Shown here piece by piece: positions 29,969 to 35,002 of a stretch of 44,009 nt of DNA. The first letter of the stretch is position 1; each line of letters begins with the position of its first letter. Made by a program: the position numbers and the translations under genes. The stretch is from positions 1 to 44,009 of IMG/VR virus record IMGVR_UViG_3300042465_006666. One strand, written 5' to 3'. The notes beneath the pieces are model-generated. The model saw nothing but the letters and a program-made list of their open reading frames with translations. It searched no databases and was not told the origin of the DNA. The DNA is from a virus.

Positions 29969-30180
29969 CACGCTGTCCTTTTCGGGTTGAGTTGCTTGAG
30001 CTCCTCAAGATTGCTGATCAGCATATAATTGCTCTTATTGATCGGAGCAATCGTATGCCGCACTTTGCGAGCTGCCCGCTCCCCGCAAGCGCAGCAGGTA
30101 GGCCTGACCGCCTTCGCCCGAGGTAGCTCTACACGAACTGCATAGCAGCTCATGCAGATCGGGAGATGGTAGTCTTCCAT
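29968..30180 (-). CDS. Small zinc-ribbon-like protein (70 aa)
   Basis: This 70-residue protein has ICMSCYAVRVELPRAKAVRPTCCACGERAARK, two C-x2-C pairs that should form a zinc ribbon, followed by HTIAPINKSNYMLISNLEELKQLNPK. Short zinc ribbons of this type in phage early regions may bind DNA or host proteins. The ATG at 30180 overlaps the previous stop (TGATG). Confidence 0.65.
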   Translation of the reverse strand: MEDYHLPICMSCYAVRVELPRAKAVRPTCCACGERAARKVRHTIAPINKSNYMLISNLEELKQLNPKRTA

Positions 30181-30488
30181 CAAGCGGCCTTGACGCGCAG
30201 AGCTGCGACGAGGGGAGCGGAGATCTCGTCCCAGAGCGGGTTTGCGTTTCCTTCAGCGTCGTAAGCTGCTTGGCGTTCGTCTTCGTATTCGTCGCCTTCC
30301 CGCAGGTACGCCACGACTTCGTAGTAATACCCGAAGTCGTGCGGGAATCCCTTGACTGCGAAGAAACCTGCAGGGAACTCCCGCTCGAGCTGCGCCATGA
30401 AGAGCTTGCATTCCTCTTTTGCCAGGGGATTTCCCACGCCGAAGCAGTCTTCTTCCGTCGGAGTGCTTCCGATGTTGATAAAGTCCAT
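30180..30488 (-). CDS. Hypothetical protein (102 aa)
   Basis: This 102-residue protein begins MDFINIGSTPTEEDCFGVGNPLAKEECKLFMAQLEREFP, followed by FPHDFGYYYEVVAYLREGDEYEDERQAAYDAEGN. It is acidic and aromatic-rich; similar proteins occur in phages without assigned function. The start at 30488 has AAAGGCTC upstream (30497-30491); the frame extends to 30512 without a better site. Confidence 0.65.
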   Translation of the reverse strand: MDFINIGSTPTEEDCFGVGNPLAKEECKLFMAQLEREFPAGFFAVKGFPHDFGYYYEVVAYLREGDEYEDERQAAYDAEGNANPLWDEISAPLVAALRVKAA

Positions 30489-30521
30489 AAGAGCCTTTCT
30501 AGTTACTCGCAAAATGCCAGC

Positions 30522-30550
30522 TTGTTAACTGTCTCATAACCAGTTAACAA
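30522..30550 (-). other. Perfect 10-bp hairpin in leader
   Basis: TTGTTAACTG (30522-30531), a 9-base loop and CAGTTAACAA (30541-30550) form a perfect stem between the 35-aa gene and the 102-aa gene. There is no T-tract beyond the stem; a processing or stabilising element is likelier than a terminator. Confidence 0.5.
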
Positions 30551-30555
30551 AAGGA

Positions 30556-30663
30556 TCACTTGGCTTTGGTAAGGGATTTCTTGGTTTTCTTGTACCCTTG
30601 CTTGTGGAATCGCCCAGGGCCGGACTTCGTTGCAGAAGGATTGCGATTGGTTCCAGTTTTCAT
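30556..30663 (-). CDS. Basic microprotein (35 aa)
   Basis: This 35-codon gene, MKTGTNRNPSATKSGPGRFH then KQGYKKTKKSLTKAK, is strongly basic and Gly/Ser-rich. It has AAGGAG eight bases upstream of its ATG and is the first gene after promoter B, which supports it in spite of its size. It might bind nucleic acid or a host target; that is a guess from charge. Confidence 0.55.
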   Translation of the reverse strand: MKTGTNRNPSATKSGPGRFHKQGYKKTKKSLTKAK

Positions 30664-30676
30664 ATTGATTCTCCTT

Positions 30677-30709
30677 GATCTGCGAAGTCGGCGGCAGATC
30701 ATTCGCCGA
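30677..30709 (-). ncRNA. Possible H-type pseudoknot at 5' end of transcript B
   Basis: In the leftward RNA, TCGGCG (30709-30704) pairs with CGCCGA (30693-30688), and GATCTGC (30700-30694) pairs with GCAGATC (30683-30677). The two stems interleave with loops of 3, 0 and 4 bases, an H-type pseudoknot, or else two mutually exclusive hairpins. The 3' arm ends next to the AAGGAG ribosome site of the 35-aa gene. Confidence 0.5.
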
Positions 30710-30714
30710 TATAT

Positions 30715-30743
30715 ATTAGACAGGAACTCTCCGTCGAAGTTCC
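30715..30743 (-). promoter_or_regulatory. ECF-type promoter, site B (leftward)
   Basis: The -35 GGAACTT (30743-30737) and -10 GTCTAAT (30721-30715) are 15 bp apart. The flank ATAACTGT before the -35 is the same as at site A. It lies directly after the stop of the 117-aa gene. Confidence 0.87.
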
Positions 30744-30747
30744 ACAG

Positions 30748-31101
30748 TTATTGCGACAGAATTATCCGCCCCGCTTGACCAGCGAAAACCTCCCCGGCAA
30801 AGCTGGCCATGATATCTCTATCACACATGGCTAGCTCGGCCTCCGTCCAGCCTTGCTCTTTACAGTACGCAGTGCTGACTTGATTGAACGTCTGACTGAG
30901 CACTCGCAGAGCGTCCATCGCCTCTCCGTCTTGCCGAGCCTGCGCCTTCCTCGCCAAGGTCGCTGTGGCCTCCGAGCACATTCCTGCTCCGTACACCAGC
31001 GCGACCATTCGCCTCCCATGTGTCTTCGCTGGGCCGCGAAGCGCTTTGGGCAAATCCTCCAGCCCTTCATGCTCGCTATCAATTCCGTTAAGCTTACTCA
31101 T
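30748..31101 (-). CDS. Hypothetical protein (117 aa)
   Basis: This 117-residue protein is helical, with KALRGPAKTHGRRMVALVYGAGMCSEATATLARKAQARQDGEAMDALRVLSQ. The ATG at 31101 has GGAG eight bases upstream and lies just inside the end of the HTH gene. Ribosome-site quality and coupling favour it over the TTG at 31104. Unknown function. Confidence 0.65.
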   Translation of the reverse strand: MSKLNGIDSEHEGLEDLPKALRGPAKTHGRRMVALVYGAGMCSEATATLARKAQARQDGEAMDALRVLSQTFNQVSTAYCKEQGWTEAELAMCDRDIMASFAGEVFAGQAGRIILSQ

Positions 31102-31483
31102 CAAGTGGACTCCTCAGCAATTCATACCGCGCTTGCGCCTCGGGAGACATAAGGGACTGCTTCGGCGGCGAAGCGCGCTCCCCTGCTCCTCCGAGCATCC
31201 CTTGCAACCGTGCCAAGCTTGCCGCAACCTCCTTCTCCAGCCCCGCTCCTGGAGAATTCGCCGCTGCCGCAGCTGCCGCTTCCATCGTCAACCCTCCCGG
31301 TTCCACGCGGCCCATTTTCTCATAAGCCGCTTGCTTATTAAGCACTCGCCAGATAGTCGACTCACTCACGCCTAGCGCCACCGCAATCTCCATTCCTGTC
31401 CACTTGGGCTCCCCCCAGTCATTCACCTCCGCTCTCATCCGCCGGACTTCCCCTGCAGTAAACTGCGTCATAACTCTTTTCAT
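31094..31483 (-). CDS. HTH DNA-binding protein, candidate early regulator (129 aa)
   Basis: This is a 129-residue protein. Residues 10-55 contain WTGMEIAVALGVSESTIWRVL, a clear helix-turn-helix of the MarR/CENPB-like type, followed by a charged, Ala-rich tail (EKEVAASLARLQGMLGGAGE). It could regulate the early promoters or act as a second terminase-like HTH; the gene at 33257 is the better small terminase. The start at 31483 (MKRVMTQF) has AAAGGAG upstream. It is the first gene after promoter C. Confidence 0.7.
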   Translation of the reverse strand: MKRVMTQFTAGEVRRMRAEVNDWGEPKWTGMEIAVALGVSESTIWRVLNKQAAYEKMGRVEPGGLTMEAAAAAAANSPGAGLEKEVAASLARLQGMLGGAGERASPPKQSLMSPEAQARYELLRSPLDE

Positions 31484-31532
31484 CTCTACTCCTTTGTTCA
31501 ATCAGGCAAGGCAGCCAGTCCACCTCACCTCC

Positions 31533-31561
31533 ATTAGACCGTAGGCTGGCGATAAAGTTCC
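31533..31561 (-). promoter_or_regulatory. ECF-type promoter, site C (leftward)
   Basis: The -35 GGAACTT (31561-31555) and -10 GTCTAAT (31539-31533) are 15 bp apart, with TTACTGT before the -35 as at sites A and B (TAACTGT). It would drive the HTH regulator gene. Confidence 0.87.
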
Positions 31562-31698
31562 ACAGTAATCCACCGTCTATCATTCATCTATCCATCACCT
31601 ATCTATCTCCTTCCTCCTATGCTGTCTATCTGTCACATGGGGTTATAAAGGGCTTCGTGGTTTAAAAGCAACAGTGGTATATATGAGACATAAAAAAA

Positions 31699-31714
31699 AT
31701 ATTGTATACAATAT
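31699..31714. promoter_or_regulatory. AT palindrome, possible operator
   Basis: ATATTGTATACAATAT is a perfect 16-base palindrome. A related dyad, ATTGTACA-CTG-TATACAAT, is at 32868-32886, and a TATACAAT half site lies in P1. On the minus strand it is followed by eight T bases, so weak termination is another reading. Confidence 0.4.
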
Positions 31715-31806
31715 ACCCTAACCTTACCCTACCCTGTCCTTTTAATGTACCATTGACAGATAGAAAACATAGACGGAAGAAGACGAATAGACAGAGAAAG
31801 AAACCC

Positions 31807-31835
31807 GCGCGGATTACGTTTCCATAATCCAAGCG
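31807..31835 (-). repeat. Dispersed palindromic element P2, possible terminator
   Basis: Plus strand GCGCGGATTA, a 7-base centre, then ATAATCC and AAGCG. It lies about 25 bp after the stop of the leftward gene at 31860. Read leftward, its 16 bases CGTAATCCGCGCGGGT are identical to those of P4 after the capsid gene and are followed by TTTCTTTC, so it may terminate transcript E. Confidence 0.55.
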
Positions 31836-31859
31836 AGTTATCCCAGACCCTTTTTTCCA

Positions 31860-32279
31860 TCAGACCATCTTGGCAAGAGCCTCCATTTTGGCCTTCGCTT
31901 TGTCTGTCACTTTCCACGCGCGCAGAACTGTTGTTCCAGCCTTAGTCGTCCCTTGCCAGTCATGCACCACTCCTTCCACTACTGCGAAAGCGTGCCCGAA
32001 CTTATGCAGAACAAAGCTCCCCTTTGTCGCGAGCATTAGAAAAGCCTCCAGCCGCATACCTTCCGCAGACTCAATCCGCTTCATCCCCAGCATCTCTTCG
32101 TGAAGCTTTATTGACAAGCTCAGCTCTGTCCCTTTTTTCAGCCGCCGCCCTATCGAGCTGAATGCGATACTCGCTGCCGCATAAGGCACTCCTGTCGCTA
32201 CCGCAAGTGCTCTGATCGAGCAATCGTCCTTGTCCCAGACCGGTTTCTCTGCCGCATACGCAGTGGTTTCTTTTTTCAT
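31860..32279 (-). CDS. Papain-like (C39-type) cysteine-peptidase-fold protein
   Basis: This is a 139-residue protein. DKDDCSIRALAVATGVPYAAASIAF carries a Cys at the start of a helix, and FVLHKFGHAFAVVEGVVHDWQG carries His followed by Asp. The C...GHAxAVxxGxxHDW order is the pattern of papain-like or C39-like proteins that recur in phage early regions. Possible roles are host-protein cleavage or inhibition, but activity is unproven. The start at 32279 has AAAGAGGCTC upstream, the same leader as the gene at 32345. Confidence 0.65.
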   Translation of the reverse strand: MKKETTAYAAEKPVWDKDDCSIRALAVATGVPYAAASIAFSSIGRRLKKGTELSLSIKLHEEMLGMKRIESAEGMRLEAFLMLATKGSFVLHKFGHAFAVVEGVVHDWQGTTKAGTTVLRAWKVTDKAKAKMEALAKMV

Positions 32280-32344
32280 AGAGCCTCTTTCAATCAAGGG
32301 AAAATACCCGGTAAGGCCACCTGTCACATGGCCTTGGCTGGTAT

Positions 32345-32728
32345 TTACGCCAGTTCTGCGAGCATACGCCGTTGAATCTCTGCCTCGGCCTCTGTGTAGG
32401 TCAGGCCCATCTTGGCTGCGATCGCGAGAATCGTCGGATTCTGTGGCGACTTACGCTCAGCGACCTTGAGGTTCCACTCGACGCTGCCACTCGTGTAATG
32501 ATTGACTAACTCAAGCACTGCCTCGCGCCGCATGGTTTCTGTGACGGTGAAGTTATTCTCAGCTGACTTCTGTATCGCTGCATTGTCACCGATTCTCGCT
32601 GCGAAACCGTGTAACATGGCGTAGGTAGCATTGGCTGGGGTAACGTCACTCATCGACAGGGTGACTGGTGCAAGACCCTCGAATGTGAAGGTGACTGCTT
32701 GCGCTGCGGTATTAATAACTTTTTTCAT
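32345..32728 (-). CDS. First early protein, hypothetical (127 aa)
   Basis: This 127-residue protein begins MKKVINTAAQAVTFTFEGLAPVTLSM, followed by ATYAMLHGFAARIGDNAAIQ and a helical C-terminus (AKMGLTYTEAEAEIQRRMLAELA). The first part is beta-rich and the pattern MLHGxAARIGDNAAI is common in phage hypothetical proteins. It is the first gene of the leftward block, after ECF promoter E, with the AAAGAGGCTC leader. Function unknown. Confidence 0.65.
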   Translation of the reverse strand: MKKVINTAAQAVTFTFEGLAPVTLSMSDVTPANATYAMLHGFAARIGDNAAIQKSAENNFTVTETMRREAVLELVNHYTSGSVEWNLKVAERKSPQNPTILAIAAKMGLTYTEAEAEIQRRMLAELA

Positions 32729-32750
32729 GGTGAGCCTCTTTGGTAAAATG

Positions 32751-32767
32751 CCGATATCGTGTATCGG
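32751..32767 (-). other. 5'-terminal hairpin of transcript E
   Basis: CCGATA (32751-32756), a 5-base loop and TATCGG (32762-32767) form a perfect 6-bp stem at the expected start of the leftward mRNA from promoter E. Confidence 0.55.
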
Positions 32768-32772
32768 TAAGT

Positions 32773-32801
32773 ATCAGACAGCTGGTTTCACAATTGGTTC
32801 C
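32773..32801 (-). promoter_or_regulatory. ECF-type promoter, site E (leftward)
   Basis: The -35 GGAACCA (32801-32795) and -10 GTCTGAT (32779-32773) are 15 bp apart. The -10 matches the E. coli RpoE form TCTGA. An A-rich stretch upstream of the -35 (to about 32836) could act as an UP element. It opens the leftward block. Confidence 0.75.
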
Positions 32802-32867
32802 ATTTATTTTCAGATCTTTTGCGTTGTATTTTTACCACAGCTGCAGGGTTAGATGATCGACCGTATG

Positions 32868-32886
32868 ATTGTACACTGTATACAAT
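32868..32886. promoter_or_regulatory. Operator-like dyad
   Basis: ATTGTACA-CTG-TATACAAT: the half sites match at 7 of 8 positions, and the core is shared with the 31699-31714 palindrome. It is placed between the divergent promoters, where a repressor or activator could act. Confidence 0.4.
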
Positions 32887-33091
32887 GGTGCATTGCAACA
32901 ATCCTGCCAGCCCACCATCGGACAGTGGTATGAAAACAACAGCCTTATTCCTGTTGCTTCCGCGCCACAGTTGTGCCGGCGCCACAGTCCATTGACCGAT
33001 TCGCCTGCGATTGATGGGGTGGGGGGCAAAAAAAAGATTCGCGCGCAAAACACAAATGCACTCTGGAATAGTTTAGGTGCTGTGAAAGATC

Positions 33092-33120
33092 GCGCGAAAT
33101 ATCCTTTCATAATCCACGCG
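33092..33120 (+). repeat. Dispersed palindromic element P3
   Basis: GCGCGAAATA, a 7-base centre, then ATAATCCACGCG. It lies about 50 bp upstream of the -35 of promoter F. Its left arm departs from the consensus at three positions. Confidence 0.5.
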
Positions 33121-33168
33121 AAGAGGCCTTTCCCTTTTTTCTAAAATTTTTTTACTTTCCAGCCCGGC

Positions 33169-33197
33169 GGAACTTCGTGGAGAGTTAGCGGTCTAAC
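33169..33197 (+). promoter_or_regulatory. ECF-type promoter, site F (rightward)
   Basis: The -35 GGAACTT (33169-33175) and -10 GTCTAAC (33191-33197) are 15 bp apart. A run of T and A at 33133-33158 precedes it. It would drive the packaging and head genes from the small terminase on. Confidence 0.87.
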
Positions 33198-33256
33198 AGG
33201 GGTGAGGGATAGATGTTAGTGGTGATTGCCGCCGACCCCCGCGAAGGAGAGATACG

Positions 33257-33742
33257 ATGAGTGAGCTAAGGGAAACTGCCCCGACGATGGGGAACGTGGC
33301 GAAGGTGGGGTACTCGCACAAGGATATGATTGATTATATCATAGCGAATCCCGGGATTACCCAGAACCATCTGGCGTCGCGATACGGATACTCGGTGGGC
33401 TGGGTGAGTAACGTGATGGCCTCGGACGCTTGGCAGAGTGCCATGGCCGCCCGCCGCGCGGAGATTTGTGACCCCGTGCTGGTGGCGACAGTGGAAGAGC
33501 GGTTTCGCGGAATCACGCTGTTGTCGCTGGAGCGGTTGAAGCAGAAACTTGAGGCCCCGGCCGTCTCGGATAACGTGGTGTTGAAAGCGGTGGAGCTAGG
33601 CGCGAAGGCGATGGGAGTTGGGGGCAATGCGCCGCCGGCCCCGCCCGGCCAGGATCACCTAGCCCAGCTCGCGAATAGGTTGATTGAACTGCAATCCCGC
33701 GTCCGCGTGACGCATAGTCAAGGAGAAGTGATAAATGTCTAG
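33257..33742 (+). CDS. terS: Terminase small subunit
   Basis: This is a 161-residue protein. MIDYIIANPGITQNHLASRYGYSVGWVSNVMAS is a helix-turn-helix near residues 24-55, followed by a helical oligomerisation region (VEERFRGITLLSLERLKQKLEAP). It recognises the packaging site and hands DNA to the large subunit. Its place as first gene of the rightward block, a few genes before terL, and its length fit. AAGGAGAG lies seven bases upstream of the ATG. It overlaps the next gene by eight bases. Confidence 0.8.
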   Translation: MSELRETAPTMGNVAKVGYSHKDMIDYIIANPGITQNHLASRYGYSVGWVSNVMASDAWQSAMAARRAEICDPVLVATVEERFRGITLLSLERLKQKLEAPAVSDNVVLKAVELGAKAMGVGGNAPPAPPGQDHLAQLANRLIELQSRVRVTHSQGEVINV

Positions 33743-33956
33743 TCCTAAGTGTACATTCGGCGGCAAGCCGGCGGTTTGTAAAGTTGGTAAGACTCCAACC
33801 CTTCGCACGGTCAGTTGGCCCATGGGTACAGATGAGGGTGGAAAGTTTGTGGATCGCAACCTGATGCCGTTGAAGTCGGCGGCCCAGCAGAACCAGTTCG
33901 CCCCTACCGACGCTGTGCCCATGCGTATGCACTTTACCCTTGCGGGTGGGTGCTAG
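33735..33956 (+). CDS. Small hypothetical protein (73 aa)
   Basis: This 73-residue protein, MSSPKCTFGGKPAVCKVGKTPTLRTVSWP, followed by NLMPLKSAAQQNQFAPTDAVPMRMHF, has no clear domain. The Cys residues at 6 and 15 could be structural. AAGGAG precedes the start inside the end of terS. It belongs to the packaging operon; role unknown. Confidence 0.65.
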   Translation: MSSPKCTFGGKPAVCKVGKTPTLRTVSWPMGTDEGGKFVDRNLMPLKSAAQQNQFAPTDAVPMRMHFTLAGGC

Positions 33957-33982
33957 GCCGCAACTAACACAAGGAGCTCTAA

Positions 33983-34129
33983 ATGAAACCAGGCCTCTAC
34001 GCTAACATCAATGCGAAGAAAGCTCGCATCAAAGCCGGCTCCGGCGAACGCATGAAGAAGCCTGGTGCCCCAGGCGCGCCGACGGCTAAAGACTTTAAAG
34101 ACTCCGCTAAAACGGCAAAGAAGAAATGA
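33983..34129 (+). CDS. Basic small phage protein (48 aa)
   Basis: This 48-codon gene reads MKPGLYANINAKKARIKAGS, then GERMKKPGAPGAPTAKDFK and AAKK-type basic tail. The MKxGLYANINAKxxRIxAGSGExM pattern recurs in many environmental phages next to the terminase genes. AAGGAG lies eight bases upstream, and the stop overlaps the next ATG (ATGA). Possibly DNA-binding; no proven function. Confidence 0.75.
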   Translation: MKPGLYANINAKKARIKAGSGERMKKPGAPGAPTAKDFKDSAKTAKKK

Positions 34130-34419
34130 AATCTCCCGCCTGGCAAACCAAGGCTGGCAAGAACCCGAAGGGCGGGCTTAATGCCGCCGGCAGAGCATCG
34201 TACCATGCCGAGACGGGCGGGACGCTTAAGGCGCCTGTTAAGTCCGGCGACAACCCACGCCGCGCTTCCTTTCTTGCTCGCATGGGCAGTATGCCAGGCC
34301 CCGAACGCAAGGACGGCAAGCCGACCCGCCTGCTCCTGTCCCTCCAAGCCTGGGGCGCCTCCAGCAAGGCCGACGCTAAAGCCAAAGCCGCCGCCATATC
34401 CGCGAGGAACAAGAAATGA
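34126..34419 (+). CDS. DUF6321-like basic phage protein (97 aa)
   Basis: This 97-residue, strongly basic protein matches the pattern I associate with DUF6321: KAGKNPKGGLNAAGRASYHAETGG, then SGDNPRRASFLARMGSMPGPERKDGKPTRLLLSLQAWGASSKADAKAKAAAIS. It is common next to terminase genes in tailed phages and probably binds DNA. Its start overlaps the previous stop and its own stop overlaps the next possible start (both ATGA). The family name is from memory. Confidence 0.75.
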   Translation: MKSPAWQTKAGKNPKGGLNAAGRASYHAETGGTLKAPVKSGDNPRRASFLARMGSMPGPERKDGKPTRLLLSLQAWGASSKADAKAKAAAISARNKK

Positions 34420-34691
34420 ACCTGTCCCCGGCTGTTGGCTGTTTGGCTGTTTGTCCCCGGCTGTTCGGCCTTCCCCAGAAAGGCTGTTTCCTTGCCGGCG
34501 CGCTATCCCTGTTAAGCCGGCTGTTCTCTTGCCCTGGAAACCACCTCCCCCGAGAAAGTGGTGCCTCTTCTTCCCCCAAAGAACCCTTGCCGGCGCGCGT
34601 GTCTTTTAATTACTCCCGGCCTTCTGCCATAGTGTTTGCGCTTGCGCCCTTAACACCCATGTTGGGAAGCGCCGGGGGTTTCACCTTATGA
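34416..34691 (+). CDS. Possible small protein over a GGCTGTT-repeat region
   Basis: This 91-codon frame is uncertain. In favour: its ATG overlaps the previous stop and its stop overlaps the next ATG (ATGA at both ends). Against: the product is unlike any phage protein I know, Cys/Leu/Pro-rich (SLLSRLFSCPGNHLPRESG), and the DNA holds six GGCTGTT copies and a repeated CTTGCCGGCGCGC, which suggests a non-coding or structural role. If real it would be a small hydrophobic protein. Confidence 0.4.
   Translation: MNLSPAVGCLAVCPRLFGLPQKGCFLAGALSLLSRLFSCPGNHLPRESGASSSPKEPLPARVSFNYSRPSAIVFALAPLTPMLGSAGGFTL
34430..34525 (+). repeat. Six copies of GGCTGTT
   Basis: GGCTGTT or GGCTGTTT occurs at 34430, 34437, 34445, 34459, 34482 and 34519, the first three head to tail. 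CCCCGGCTGTT occurs twice (34426 and 34455). CTTGCCGGCGCGC is repeated nearby at about 34490 and 34587. The location, between terS and terL, is where a packaging site could lie. Confidence 0.7.
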
Positions 34692-35002
34692 GTTATCGGA
34701 GCATCTTTAATGCGAAAATCTCCAGCACTAACTTCTACGCGGTCTTCGACTTTGCCCAGTACCTTGCCGTTGGTGAAACCATCTCAAGCGCGAGCGTTAC
34801 AGCAACTGTCTATTCTGGGACGGACGCGTCCCCCAGCTCGCTTATTAGTGGCGGCGCGACGAGCAGCGGCGCCCAAGTAACACAGACTATAACTGGCGGA
34901 GTGATTGGCGTAACTTACATTCTTACTTGTGTTATCACAACCAGCGCCAGCAAGACTTTTGTGCTTAACGGATATTTAACTGTAAAGGCCATAGGAACGT
35001 GA
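34688..35002 (+). CDS. Small beta-rich structural-type protein (104 aa)
   Basis: This 104-residue protein, NAKISSTNFYAVFDFAQYLAVGETISSASVTATVYSGTDASPSSLISGGATSSG, then YILTCVITTSASKTFVLNGYLTVKAI, is an Ig-like beta-sandwich pattern. Such proteins next to terL in podoviruses are sometimes found in virions, but the role is unknown. Its start is by ATGA overlap with the upstream frame and its stop overlaps the GTG of terL. Confidence 0.7.
   Translation: MSYRSIFNAKISSTNFYAVFDFAQYLAVGETISSASVTATVYSGTDASPSSLISGGATSSGAQVTQTITGGVIGVTYILTCVITTSASKTFVLNGYLTVKAIGT

Larger units (their letters stand above)
31562..31859. other. Intergenic region, about 300 bp, no gene
   Basis: I see no convincing gene here. 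It holds CTATC/ATCT-rich low-complexity sequence (about 31575-31635), an A8 tract next to the ATATTGTATACAATAT palindrome (31699-31714), a CCCTAACC/TACCCTACCC patch (about 31716-31736), and palindromic element P2 (31807-31835) close to the stop of the gene at 31860. A leftward ORF at 31729..31917 is not supported. Confidence 0.6.
32802..33168. other. Divergent control region, no gene
   Basis: This 367-bp stretch lies between divergent promoters E and F. It contains the dyad ATTGTACA-CTG-TATACAAT (32868-32886), palindromic element P3 (33092-33120), an A8 tract after a G-rich run at about 33014-33035, and a T/A-rich tract at 33133-33158 just upstream of the -35 of F that may serve as an UP element. 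I see no credible coding frame. Confidence 0.6.

Noticed and set aside
31715-31740. CCCTAACC-like telomere-type repeat
   Set aside because: Too short and irregular; no second copy at the window ends.
31729-31917. Leftward 62-codon frame in the intergenic region
   Set aside because: It overlaps the end of the 139-aa gene and P2, lacks a ribosome site, and its product looks random.
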